In this document: positions 22,848 to 31,332 of the stretch, one piece after another
How positions within the stretch are numbered: the stretch's first letter is position 1
Layout of the letters: each line of letters opens with the position of its first letter
Origin: an uncultured Bacteroidales bacterium
GTDB taxonomy: Bacteria; Bacteroidota; Bacteroidia; Bacteroidales; Paludibacteraceae
Reading direction: 5' to 3'
Assembly: GCA_946187555.1 (NCBI GenBank)
Contig: CAMHQP010000014.1
Coordinates: 1 to 34,160, forward strand
DNA length: 34,160 bases
Program-made: the position numbers and the translations under genes
Notes under the pieces: generated by a model
The model's input: only the letters and a program-made list of their open reading frames with translations
Databases searched by the model: none
Told to the model about the DNA's origin: nothing

Positions 22848-25094
22848 GTGAATTTTCTTGACCAACTCAATACGGTTCAACGGGAAGCGGTGACCTGTAC
22901 CGAAGGGGCATCGCTCATTGTGGCGGGTGCCGGTTCGGGCAAGACCCGCGTGCTGACCTATCGTATCGCGTACCTATTGCAGCAAGGCGTGCCGGCGAGC
23001 CGTATCATGGCGCTCACCTTCACCAATAAAGCCGCACGCGAGATGAAAGAGCGTATCCAGAAACTCGTGGGCGAAGAAGCTCGCTACCTTATGATGGGTA
23101 CCTTCCATCACGTGTGCACCAAGCTGCTGCGGCCGGAAGCGGATAAGTTGGGCTTCACGCGTGACTTCACGATTTACGACACCACCGATAGCAAATCGGT
23201 GCTCAAAGCCATCTGCAAGGAACGCGGGTTGGACGAGAAGATCTACAAACCCGGTGCTGTACAAGCGCGTATATCCATGCTCAAGAACAGCGGTGTCAGT
23301 CCGGCACAGTACGGGGCGAACACACAACTGCTGCGTGAAGACCGCGAGGCACGTATGTACGAGATGATGACCGTTTATGAGCAGTACCAGGTGCGTCTGC
23401 GCGCAGCCAACGCGATGGACTTCGATGACCTGCTTATCAACACGCTCGTGCTCATGCGCACTTTCCCGGAGGTGCGCGAACGGATACAGACGCAGTTCCA
23501 GTATATCTTAGTCGATGAGTACCAGGATACGAACTATATCCAGTTCCTCTTGGTCAAGACCCTCGCTGAGCCGCAGAACAATATCTGCGTCGTGGGCGAT
23601 GATGCGCAATCCATCTACTCCTTCCGCGGAGCGGATATACGCAACATCCTCAATTTCCGGCAGCAGTACCCCGATGCCAAACTCTTCAAACTTGAGCGTA
23701 ACTACCGCTCCACACAGACCATCGTCAATGCCGCCAATTCGCTCATTCATAAAAACGTGCACCAGATAGAGAAGACCGTTTATTCGGAGAAGGAGCAGGG
23801 GCAACCGCTGCACTTGCAGCCCTATATGGATGATCGCACCGAGGCGCTTGGGGTGGCAACGGCTATTCAGCGTCAGAAGCATAAAGGCTACGACTCGTTC
23901 GCCGTGCTCTACCGCACCAATGCGCAGAGCCGTGTGATCGAGAATGAGTTACGCAAACTCAATATCCCTTATCGTATCTACGGCGGTACCTCTTTCTACC
24001 AGCGCAAGGAGATCAAGGATGCGCTCGGTTACTTGCGTCTGGCGGTCAATCCGCGCGATAACGAAGCGCTGTTGCGTATCGTCGGTTTTCCGGGACGCGG
24101 TATCGGTGAGACGACAATGAAGAAAGTCTCGCTCAACGCCATTGAGCACCATAAACCCTACCTCGACGTGATGCGCAATCCGGAAGAAACCGGCTTGGAT
24201 ATCAGCAATGCCGGCATCATCAAGAAACTGCAGGCTTTTGCGGCGTACATGGACGGACTGAGTGAACAGAGCGAGACGATGGATGCCTATGCGTTCACGG
24301 AGATGGTGCTGCGTACCTCGGGCGTGATGACCGCCTTGGCGCTAGATCGCTCGCAAGAGGGTATCGACCGTGCGCAGAACGTGCAGGAGTTGCTCAACGC
24401 CATCCGCGAGTTCGTGGAGCAGCGTGTCAACGAGGGCATCGACTATACGCCGATCACCGATTTCCTCTCGGAGATCAGTCTGCAGACCGATCAGGACGAG
24501 AACCTGACGGACACGTCGGAGCGCGTAACACTGATGACCGTCCATGCCGCCAAGGGACTCGAGTTCCCCGTGGTGTTCATCGTCGGATTGGAAGAGAACC
24601 TCTTCCCTTCGCAGTTCGCTATCAAGCCCTCCGAGGTCGAAGAAGAGCGACGTCTGTTGTATGTGGCTATCACGCGTGCTATGGAGCAGTGCCATCTGTC
24701 GTTTGCGCGCCAGCGCTTCCGCAACGGCACCTTCAATTTTGCTTCGCCGAGCCGTTTCCTCAATGATATCGACCGCCAGTTCTTTGAACTCACGCGTCCG
24801 AAAGAACCTACTACCCCTAGGATCCCTAGTATTCCTAGTATTCCTAGTATTCCTAGTATTCCTAGTATTCCTGGGACGCCTAGTGTTCCAGCTACGCCTG
24901 TTAGAGAAGCGCAGACGCCTATTGCCTCCTCATGGAAGGAAGGCGACCGAGTCTCCCATCGCGTCTTCGGCATCGGTACCGTCCTGCGCGTCTATCGCGA
25001 TGAGGTGACGGAGAACGATAAAATAGAGATCCGCTTCGATACCCAAGGCACGAAGACGCTACTGCTCACGCATGCGAAATTAGAACGAGCTTAA
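22848..25094 (+). CDS. UvrD/PcrA-family ATP-dependent DNA helicase
   Basis: GTG start VNFLDQLNTVQREAV; GAGSGKTRVLTYRIAYLL, DEYQDTN, GDDAQSIYSFRGAD, ERNYRSTQ, TVHAAKGLEFPVVF, AITRAM; C-terminal HRVFGIGTVLRV domain. Confidence 0.94.
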   Translation: MNFLDQLNTVQREAVTCTEGASLIVAGAGSGKTRVLTYRIAYLLQQGVPASRIMALTFTNKAAREMKERIQKLVGEEARYLMMGTFHHVCTKLLRPEADKLGFTRDFTIYDTTDSKSVLKAICKERGLDEKIYKPGAVQARISMLKNSGVSPAQYGANTQLLREDREARMYEMMTVYEQYQVRLRAANAMDFDDLLINTLVLMRTFPEVRERIQTQFQYILVDEYQDTNYIQFLLVKTLAEPQNNICVVGDDAQSIYSFRGADIRNILNFRQQYPDAKLFKLERNYRSTQTIVNAANSLIHKNVHQIEKTVYSEKEQGQPLHLQPYMDDRTEALGVATAIQRQKHKGYDSFAVLYRTNAQSRVIENELRKLNIPYRIYGGTSFYQRKEIKDALGYLRLAVNPRDNEALLRIVGFPGRGIGETTMKKVSLNAIEHHKPYLDVMRNPEETGLDISNAGIIKKLQAFAAYMDGLSEQSETMDAYAFTEMVLRTSGVMTALALDRSQEGIDRAQNVQELLNAIREFVEQRVNEGIDYTPITDFLSEISLQTDQDENLTDTSERVTLMTVHAAKGLEFPVVFIVGLEENLFPSQFAIKPSEVEEERRLLYVAITRAMEQCHLSFARQRFRNGTFNFASPSRFLNDIDRQFFELTRPKEPTTPRIPSIPSIPSIPSIPSIPGTPSVPATPVREAQTPIASSWKEGDRVSHRVFGIGTVLRVYRDEVTENDKIEIRFDTQGTKTLLLTHAKLERA
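24807..24896 (+). repeat. In-frame nonamer array inside pcrA/uvrD, core (CCTAGTATT)x5 at 24825-24869
   Basis: Ten 9-nt units beginning CCTACTACC/CCTAGGATC and ending CCTGGGACG/CCTAGTGTT/CCAGCTACG; encodes PRIPSIPSIPSIPSIPSIPGTPSVPAT. Confidence 0.95.
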
Positions 25095-25654
25095 GCGTAG
25101 ATGAAATAACCGGCAACGCCGGCAAGAACGATGAGTAAAATAGGGTGACTGATGACTTCGGTCACTTTATTTTTTGCGAAATTCGGCAGAATAGTCAGGG
25201 CGGCTACTACAGCGAAGATGATCCAACTGGTAGCATCAATGAAATTGGTGGGTTTGATAAGCATCAATGCCGCCGACGCTACCAGACCGATCACCGTGAA
25301 ACGCAGCATACGAAGCGTTTGCTCGTAATACGGATTGCCTTGGAACTTATGGCTGAGCCAGAAATACGCCTTGCAGATACTGAGCATGATGATAAGGCTC
25401 GGTAGCACAATCGCCGTCGTAGTCAATACACTGCCCCAGAAACCCGCGGCGGTATAACCGACGTACGTCGCGCAGTTGATACCGATCGGACCCGGGGTAA
25501 CCTGACTAACCGCCACGATATCCACGAACTCCTGCTGACTCATCCAACCATGACTCTCTACCTCCATCTGGATGAGAGAGAGGATCGCTAAGCCGCCGCC
25601 AAAACCGAACAGGCCTATTTTGAAGAACGATAGGAAAAGAGCCAGATAGAGCAT
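25091..25654 (-). CDS. Chromate transporter family protein, single-domain (half-size)
   Basis: FKIGLFGFGGGLAILSLIQMEVESHGWMSQQEFVDIVAVSQVTPGPIGINCATYVGY; start MLYLALFLSF. Confidence 0.88.
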   Translation of the reverse strand: MLYLALFLSFFKIGLFGFGGGLAILSLIQMEVESHGWMSQQEFVDIVAVSQVTPGPIGINCATYVGYTAAGFWGSVLTTTAIVLPSLIIMLSICKAYFWLSHKFQGNPYYEQTLRMLRFTVIGLVASAALMLIKPTNFIDATSWIIFAVVAALTILPNFAKNKVTEVISHPILLIVLAGVAGYFIYA

Positions 25655-26160
25655 AATGTCAATACGATAGTTGCTAAAATGACCCAAACTGGGTTCACAT
25701 GTCCCAGCCAGATAAGAAGTGCTGCGGCGATGGGAATGAGGGCGGTGATCCAACTGATCTTGGCGGACTTAGCCATCTTAAACAGCGGTGCAGCGATCAA
25801 TGCGACCACCGCCGGACGAATACCTTTGAAAGCGGCTTCCACAGCCGGCTGTTCTTTCCAGTCCTGAAAGACCATCGCGATCGCGAGAATGATAAGGAAA
25901 GAGGGAAGTACCGCACCTAAGACCGCACCGCATACACCCCGCCAACCGCCTACGCGCCAACCAATGAAGATAGCGGAGTTAACGGCTATCAGTCCCGGTG
26001 CCGCTTGTGCTAAGGCGATCATATTCAAAAACTCCTCTTCGTCAATCCAACCCTGCCGATCAACTACCTCGCGTTGGATAAGAGGTAACATGGCATAACC
26101 TCCACCAAGGGTGAAAGTGCCGATCTTGAGATATGTCCAAAATAATTGGAAAAACATCAA
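25615..26160 (-). CDS. Chromate transporter family protein, single-domain (half-size), paired with the preceding
   Basis: LKIGTFTLGGGYAMLPLIQREVVDRQGWIDEEEFLNMIALAQAAPGLIAVNSAIFIGW. Confidence 0.88.
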   Translation of the reverse strand: MMFFQLFWTYLKIGTFTLGGGYAMLPLIQREVVDRQGWIDEEEFLNMIALAQAAPGLIAVNSAIFIGWRVGGWRGVCGAVLGAVLPSFLIILAIAMVFQDWKEQPAVEAAFKGIRPAVVALIAAPLFKMAKSAKISWITALIPIAAALLIWLGHVNPVWVILATIVLTLCSIWLFSYRSSK

Positions 26161-26771
26161 TGCTCGCGCAGTTGCTGCTTGACGAATTTGGAAAGCATGT
26201 TGATGGCGGCGTTGTTATGCCCGCCTTGCGGCACGATGACATCGGCAAAACGTTTGCAGGGCTCGATGAACTGCTCGTGCATCGGTTTGAGCACGCGTTT
26301 GTAACGCTCGATAACCTGCTCGGCTGTACGACCACGCTCGATGACATCGCGCTTCATAACGCGGATAAGACGTTCATCGGCATCGGCATCCACGAATATC
26401 TTCAGATCCATTTGGTCGCGCATTTTCGGCTCACGCAGCGCCATAATACCTTCCACCACAATCACCTCCTTCGGCTCGATATGAACGGTCTCTTCCGAAC
26501 GCGTGCAGGTGATGTACGAATAAATCGGTTGCTCGATGGGTTTACCCTCTTTGAGCATGGCGATATGCTTGGTCAGCAGATCCCAATCGAAGGCATCGGG
26601 ATGGTCAAAGTTGATGTTCTGACGCTCCTCTACCGGAACGTGACTGCTGTCCTTGTAATACGAGTCTTGGGGGATAACTACCACTTCGCCTTTCGGAAGA
26701 CGCTCAATGAGTTTTCTGACTACCGTTGTTTTTCCCGAGCCGGTACCGCCCGCAATGCCGATGATAAACAT
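26157..26771 (-). CDS. udk: Uridine kinase
   Basis: MFIIGIAGGTGSGKTTVVRKL, QDSYYKD, NFDHPDAFDWDLL, KIFVDADADERLIRVMKRDVIERGRTAEQVIERY. Confidence 0.93.
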   Translation of the reverse strand: MFIIGIAGGTGSGKTTVVRKLIERLPKGEVVVIPQDSYYKDSSHVPVEERQNINFDHPDAFDWDLLTKHIAMLKEGKPIEQPIYSYITCTRSEETVHIEPKEVIVVEGIMALREPKMRDQMDLKIFVDADADERLIRVMKRDVIERGRTAEQVIERYKRVLKPMHEQFIEPCKRFADVIVPQGGHNNAAINMLSKFVKQQLREH

Positions 26772-26800
26772 AAAATGAGTTTGTTTGTCTTTTCGGGCTG

Positions 26801-26848
26801 CAAAAGTACTAAAAAATTTGCATATATGCAAGAAATTTTGTAATTTTG
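26801..26848. promoter_or_regulatory. Bidirectional promoter: palindrome TTGCATATATGCAA (26818-26831) with TAnnTTTG on both strands
   Basis: Plus -7 TAATTTTG 26841-26848; minus -7 TACTTTTG (CAAAAGTA 26801-26808); each is 9 nt from the palindrome. Confidence 0.8.
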
Positions 26849-26858
26849 CACGCAATTT

Positions 26859-27701
26859 ATGAATTTTATGAGAAAGATAGGAATAGTAATATCGGTATTG
26901 GCATCTTTTTTGCTCGTCAGTTGTGCGGCATATGAGAAGAAAAATCAGTCCGGTGCAGCCGTCGAAGTGAACGGGCAATACCTGTACCGTTCAACCCTTG
27001 ACTCGCTGACGGTCGGCTTAAGCTCGGAAGACAGCATACGCGTGGCGCAGCAATATATCAGTCAGTGGGCAAAAGACGTGTTGATCTACGACAACGCCAA
27101 GTCGCGTACCAGCAGTGCGATCGAGCAGCAGGTGGAGGATTACCGTCGCGCGCTCTACGTACATGCCTACGAGGAGTATCTCATCGATCGGCGTATGTCG
27201 AAGGACGTAGCGGACTCGACCGTGGCGCAGTTATATGGACAGATGCCCGAGCGGTTTAAGTTAGACGAGAGTATCGTGAAAGGTATGTTGGTCATCATCC
27301 CGAAGGATGCACCCAAATCCGACAAACTGCGCGGGTACATGGCCAAGCAGGAGTTGGACAAACTTGAGAAATATGCGTATCAGAACGCCAGCGGGTACGA
27401 ACTCTTCCTGGATAAATGGATGACCGCGACCGAGCTCTTGGCGCAGTTGCCGGTGGAGCGTGCCGAACTGGAGAACGCATTGAAGAACAAGAACCAGATC
27501 GAGTTTGCGGATTCGGTGAAGACCTACCTGCTGCAGGTGACGGATAAGCACTTACGTGGCGAACAGATGCCGCTGGAGTACGCCCGTCCGCAGATAGAGA
27601 AGATTGTTCTCGCTACGCGTCAGGTGGAGTTCCTGCAGAAAGAGCGTGAACGCATTTATAACGAAGCAATTCAAGATCGGAAAATAAAATTCTATGAGTA
27701 A
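26859..27701 (+). CDS. Lipoprotein in the envelope-chaperone cluster (PpiC/SurA-locus associated); ATG 26868 is an alternative start
   Basis: Lipobox FLLVSCAAYEKK; adjacent to the PpiC/SurA-like gene; resembles a peptidyl-prolyl isomerase-like N-domain. Confidence 0.6.
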   Translation: MNFMRKIGIVISVLASFLLVSCAAYEKKNQSGAAVEVNGQYLYRSTLDSLTVGLSSEDSIRVAQQYISQWAKDVLIYDNAKSRTSSAIEQQVEDYRRALYVHAYEEYLIDRRMSKDVADSTVAQLYGQMPERFKLDESIVKGMLVIIPKDAPKSDKLRGYMAKQELDKLEKYAYQNASGYELFLDKWMTATELLAQLPVERAELENALKNKNQIEFADSVKTYLLQVTDKHLRGEQMPLEYARPQIEKIVLATRQVEFLQKERERIYNEAIQDRKIKFYE

Positions 27702-29058
27702 GATAAAGGTTATGGGTTATAGGTTATGGGTTATGGGACTGCTCCTTTTCGGAGCGGTAGTTACCCATGCCCAAGGAGTGATCGATGAGGTGATCTGGGT
27801 GGTAGGCGATGAGGCTATCTTACGCAGTGAGGTAGAGGAAGAGCGTTTGCGTGCGCAATACGAGGGACAGACCATTAACGGCGATCCGTATTGTGTCATC
27901 CCCGAGCAGTTGGCAATACAGAAACTGTTTCTGCACCAAGCCATCATCGACTCCGTCGAGGCGAATGAGTCGAGTGTGAGTCACCAAGTCGATATGCGAA
28001 TGAACTACTACATCAACCAGATCGGCTCGAAGGAGAAGATGGAGGAGTATTTCCGCAAGACCAGCAGTGAGATCCGCGAGGAGATGATGACCACGGTGCG
28101 CAACCAGATGATCATCCAACAGATGCAGCAGAAACTGACGTCGGGTATCAAACCCACGCCGGCGGATATACGGCGTTATTACAACTCGCTGCCTGCTGAT
28201 TCGATCCCGATGATGCCGGCACAGGTAGAGGTGCAGATACTGAGTTTTGAACCGCCCGTACCGGTGGAGGAGACCGAGCGCATCAAGCAACGTCTGCGTG
28301 AGTTCACAGAGCGCGTACAGAACGGCAGTGCCGACTTCGCTATGCTCGCCCGCCTCTATTCGGAGGACACGGAGAGTGCCAAGCGCGGCGGTGAGTTGGG
28401 TTTTGTTGGCAAGGGGCAGTTGGTGAGCGAGTTCGCCGAGGTGGCGTTTAATCTCAACGACCCCAAGCGTGTGAGTCGTATCGTACAGACCGAATATGGT
28501 TTTCATATCATCCAACTCATCGAGAAGAAAGGCGAGCGTATCAACTGCCGTCATATTCTGCTCCGTCCGCGCGTTAGTGCCACGGACAAAGTGCGCGCTA
28601 TCGAGCGCCTGGACTCGATTCGTCAACTGATCGTATCGGACAGTCTGCAGTTCGAGCAGGCGGTGATCCGTTTCTCCGAAGACAAGAACACCGTGATGAA
28701 CGCCGGTCTGATGATCAACCCCAACACCGGCAGCAGTCGGTTCGAGTATCAAGACCTGGCGCCGGAGATCGCCAAGCAGATATACATGCTCAACGAGGGT
28801 GATATCTCGCAGCCGTTTGTGATGATGGATCAAGCGAAGAACCGTGAGGTGTGCGCTATCGTACGCGTAGCGAAGAAGACGGATATCCACCGCGCTAACC
28901 TCACCGATGACTTCCAGGCTATCAAGGCCATGCTGGAGCAGAAACTGAGTGCAGATTTTCTTCACGATTGGATTCTCAAGAAGCAGAAGACTACTTTTGT
29001 GCAGATCGACCCTGAATGGCAAGGTTGTGACTTCGAATATCCCGGATGGGTACACTAA
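27694..29058 (+). CDS. SurA-like periplasmic peptidyl-prolyl isomerase (PpiC domains)
   Basis: VIDEVIWVVGDEAILRSEVEEE, FAMLARLYSEDTESAKRGGELGFVGKGQLVSEFAEVAFNL, VQTEYGFHIIQLIEKKGERINCRHILLRP. Confidence 0.9.
   Translation: MSKIKVMGYRLWVMGLLLFGAVVTHAQGVIDEVIWVVGDEAILRSEVEEERLRAQYEGQTINGDPYCVIPEQLAIQKLFLHQAIIDSVEANESSVSHQVDMRMNYYINQIGSKEKMEEYFRKTSSEIREEMMTTVRNQMIIQQMQQKLTSGIKPTPADIRRYYNSLPADSIPMMPAQVEVQILSFEPPVPVEETERIKQRLREFTERVQNGSADFAMLARLYSEDTESAKRGGELGFVGKGQLVSEFAEVAFNLNDPKRVSRIVQTEYGFHIIQLIEKKGERINCRHILLRPRVSATDKVRAIERLDSIRQLIVSDSLQFEQAVIRFSEDKNTVMNAGLMINPNTGSSRFEYQDLAPEIAKQIYMLNEGDISQPFVMMDQAKNREVCAIVRVAKKTDIHRANLTDDFQAIKAMLEQKLSADFLHDWILKKQKTTFVQIDPEWQGCDFEYPGWVH
27707..27734 (+). repeat. 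Heptamer array AGGTTAT/GGGTTAT/AGGTTAT/GGGTTAT at the 5' end of the SurA-like gene
   Basis: Read directly; encodes KVMGYRLWVMG at the signal peptide start. Confidence 0.92.
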
Positions 29059-30578
29059 TCCTCATATTACTTCAAACGATGGTCTATCTGGAGAAGGCAC
29101 AGAATCTCCTTTTTGACCAAGAGCGTATAGCGGATGCACAGATCCTAAAAGGAGATGTGGTTTTTCGTCACGAGGATGCGTTGATGTACTGCGACTCGGC
29201 GTATTTCTATGAGAACACCAACTCACTGGACGCGTTCGGTCATGTGCGGTTCGTACAAGGCGACACGCTGCGTGGGTTTGGTGACAAACTGTTCTATAAC
29301 GGCAATACCAAGTTAGCCCGCCTACGCAATCATGTGCGCTTGGTGCATGGTCGTGCGGAAGAGAACCCGACCATCTTGACGACCGACAGTCTGAACTACG
29401 ACCGTCTCGCCGAGGTGGCGTATTATTTCAATGGCGGAACGATTCAAGACTCGCTCAATACGTTGGTTTCCGTACGCGGCAATTACCGCCCAAATACCAG
29501 TCAGGCGGTGTTCAGCAAAGAGGTGGTGCTCACCAATCCGAAGTTCGTCTTGACCAGCGATACCTTGCTCTATAACACGGACACGAAGATCGCCGATATC
29601 ATCAGTCCGACTCAGATCATCTACGAAGAGGAAACGGATATCCATTCGTCGCGCGGATGGTACAATACCGCCAATGAGCATTCGATGTTGCTCGACCGCT
29701 CAATCGTACATCATGTGGACGGCAAGATGATGACCGGCGACACGATCTTCTATGACAAACGCATCGGTTTCGGTGAGGTGTTAGGGCAGATGTCAATGAG
29801 TGACTCGACGCAGAAGATCACGCTCACGGGCGAATACGGTCAGATGTGGGAAGAGGACGGCCGCGGTTATGCCACGGACAGTGCATTGATGATCGATTGG
29901 TCGGACAGCGCGCATTGGACGTATATCCATGCCGATACCTTATTCACCGAAGAGGTGCATTACACGGATAGTGCCCGCATGGATAGCACCTACCGCCGGG
30001 CACGGGCGTTCTTCGGCGTACGTGTTTACCGCGACGACATGCAGATGACTTGCGACTCGATGGTCTATCTGGGTTCGGACTCAACCATGCACCTCTATAC
30101 GGATCCGATATGCTGGTCAGAGAACCAACAGATATCCGCTGACAGCATCACGATCTATATCGTGAACGGCGCCGTGGAGCACGCAGTCGGCAAAGGAAAC
30201 GCGTTGTGCGTGATGCATGACTCGTTGGAGTACTTCAACCAGATGAGCGGCAAACAGGTGATCGCTTATCTGATAGACGGCGAGGTGAAGACCATCGACA
30301 CGGACGGTAATGCCTTGACGATCTACTACGCCAAGGAAGATGACGGCGATTATGTGGGGATGAACACCACCGAGAGCAGTTTTATCCGCATGTATGTGGA
30401 GAACCGCAAGATCCATCATATGCGCTTCACCAAAGAGACGACCGGTGTCCTCTATCCGATGGATCAGATACCCGAGGGCTCCGACAAGCTGACGATGTTC
30501 TTCTGGGAAGAAGATAGTAGGCCGAAGGATGCGAAGGATGTGTTTAGAAAAGTGAAGAGTGAAAGAATGAATGAGTGA
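29046..30578 (+). CDS. OstA/LptA-like LPS transport periplasmic protein
   Basis: LKGDVVFRHEDALMYCDSAYFYENTNSLDAFGHVRFVQGDTLRGFGDKLFYNGNTKLARLRNHVRL, repeated beta-jellyroll pattern. Confidence 0.85.
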   Translation: MGTLILILLQTMVYLEKAQNLLFDQERIADAQILKGDVVFRHEDALMYCDSAYFYENTNSLDAFGHVRFVQGDTLRGFGDKLFYNGNTKLARLRNHVRLVHGRAEENPTILTTDSLNYDRLAEVAYYFNGGTIQDSLNTLVSVRGNYRPNTSQAVFSKEVVLTNPKFVLTSDTLLYNTDTKIADIISPTQIIYEEETDIHSSRGWYNTANEHSMLLDRSIVHHVDGKMMTGDTIFYDKRIGFGEVLGQMSMSDSTQKITLTGEYGQMWEEDGRGYATDSALMIDWSDSAHWTYIHADTLFTEEVHYTDSARMDSTYRRARAFFGVRVYRDDMQMTCDSMVYLGSDSTMHLYTDPICWSENQQISADSITIYIVNGAVEHAVGKGNALCVMHDSLEYFNQMSGKQVIAYLIDGEVKTIDTDGNALTIYYAKEDDGDYVGMNTTESSFIRMYVENRKIHHMRFTKETTGVLYPMDQIPEGSDKLTMFFWEEDSRPKDAKDVFRKVKSERMNE

Positions 30579-30586
30579 AAGAATGA
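30563..30586 (+). repeat. Octamer array AAGAATGA/ATGAGTGA/AAGAATGA across the stop/start junction
   Basis: Read directly; preceded by AGTGAAGAGTGA. Confidence 0.65.
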
Positions 30587-31332
30587 TAGAATATATGAAA
30601 AAGTATCTTGTAACATTATTTGTGATTTGTTTGACGACGAGCGCTTTTGCCGTGGATCTGCCTAAGCAGGGTTTTGGTATGCAGATCGGTTGGGCACAGC
30701 CGACCTTGCGGGTCAATGATCCTTCCACGAAAGACTCATTGAGCCATCATCTTCGGTTCCATGGTTTCAAAGTGGGTGTCGTCTATGACGGTAGTTTTGC
30801 AGCCGGTTTCGGTGCCTCGATGGGACTGAACTACACCTTTGGTGTATATAACAGCGGTTGGGAGTCGAGAAACCCCGCTTTTGGCGACTACCCGAAAGAC
30901 CGTCAACTGATTACCTACAACGAATTGGAACTCTTTGTGGACTGGCAGTATAAGTTCGAGGTGGCTAAAGAGACCTACCTCATTCTCTATACGGGTCCGA
31001 CCATCCAATGCGGTCTGACACTCGACTGGCATAAGGATACGAAGAACCAAGATTTTATCACGGGGGAGGTGGTGACCGTCAACGGCGATGCCATCGATGC
31101 GTATAAGATTGACGCGGAGAGCTCGTTGGGGCAAAACGCTTTCAAACGTATCAATGTCACCTGGGGTGTAGGCGCAGGTTTTCAGTACCAGCGCTATTTC
31201 CTGCGTGGCGGGTATGACTTCGGTCTGATCAATCCGTATAAGAACTCCGATTTCTCCAACGGTGTACATACACGTGGTCGCTTTGATCAGTGGAGCATTA
31301 AGATAGGTATGTATTTCTGGTATACAGACTGA
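30571..31332 (+). CDS. Outer-membrane beta-barrel protein; ATG 30595 (MKKYLVTLFVICLTTSAFA) is the more likely start
   Basis: Signal peptide and amphipathic beta strands (FHGFKVGVVYDGSFAAGFGASMGLNYTF...), terminal aromatic IKIGMYFWYTD. Confidence 0.7.
   Translation: MSERMIEYMKKYLVTLFVICLTTSAFAVDLPKQGFGMQIGWAQPTLRVNDPSTKDSLSHHLRFHGFKVGVVYDGSFAAGFGASMGLNYTFGVYNSGWESRNPAFGDYPKDRQLITYNELELFVDWQYKFEVAKETYLILYTGPTIQCGLTLDWHKDTKNQDFITGEVVTVNGDAIDAYKIDAESSLGQNAFKRINVTWGVGAGFQYQRYFLRGGYDFGLINPYKNSDFSNGVHTRGRFDQWSIKIGMYFWYTD

Noticed and set aside
24807-24896. Possible CRISPR array
   Set aside because: Nonamer units are directly adjacent with no spacers and are in frame within a helicase gene; no cas genes nearby.
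25091-26160. Two adjacent chrA genes as an unusual split transporter
   Set aside because: Paired half-size chromate transporters are a known arrangement in bacteria; not novel.
27820-29055. 411-aa minus-strand ORF opposite the SurA-like gene
   Set aside because: Same codon-bias effect; the PpiC motifs on the plus strand are convincing.
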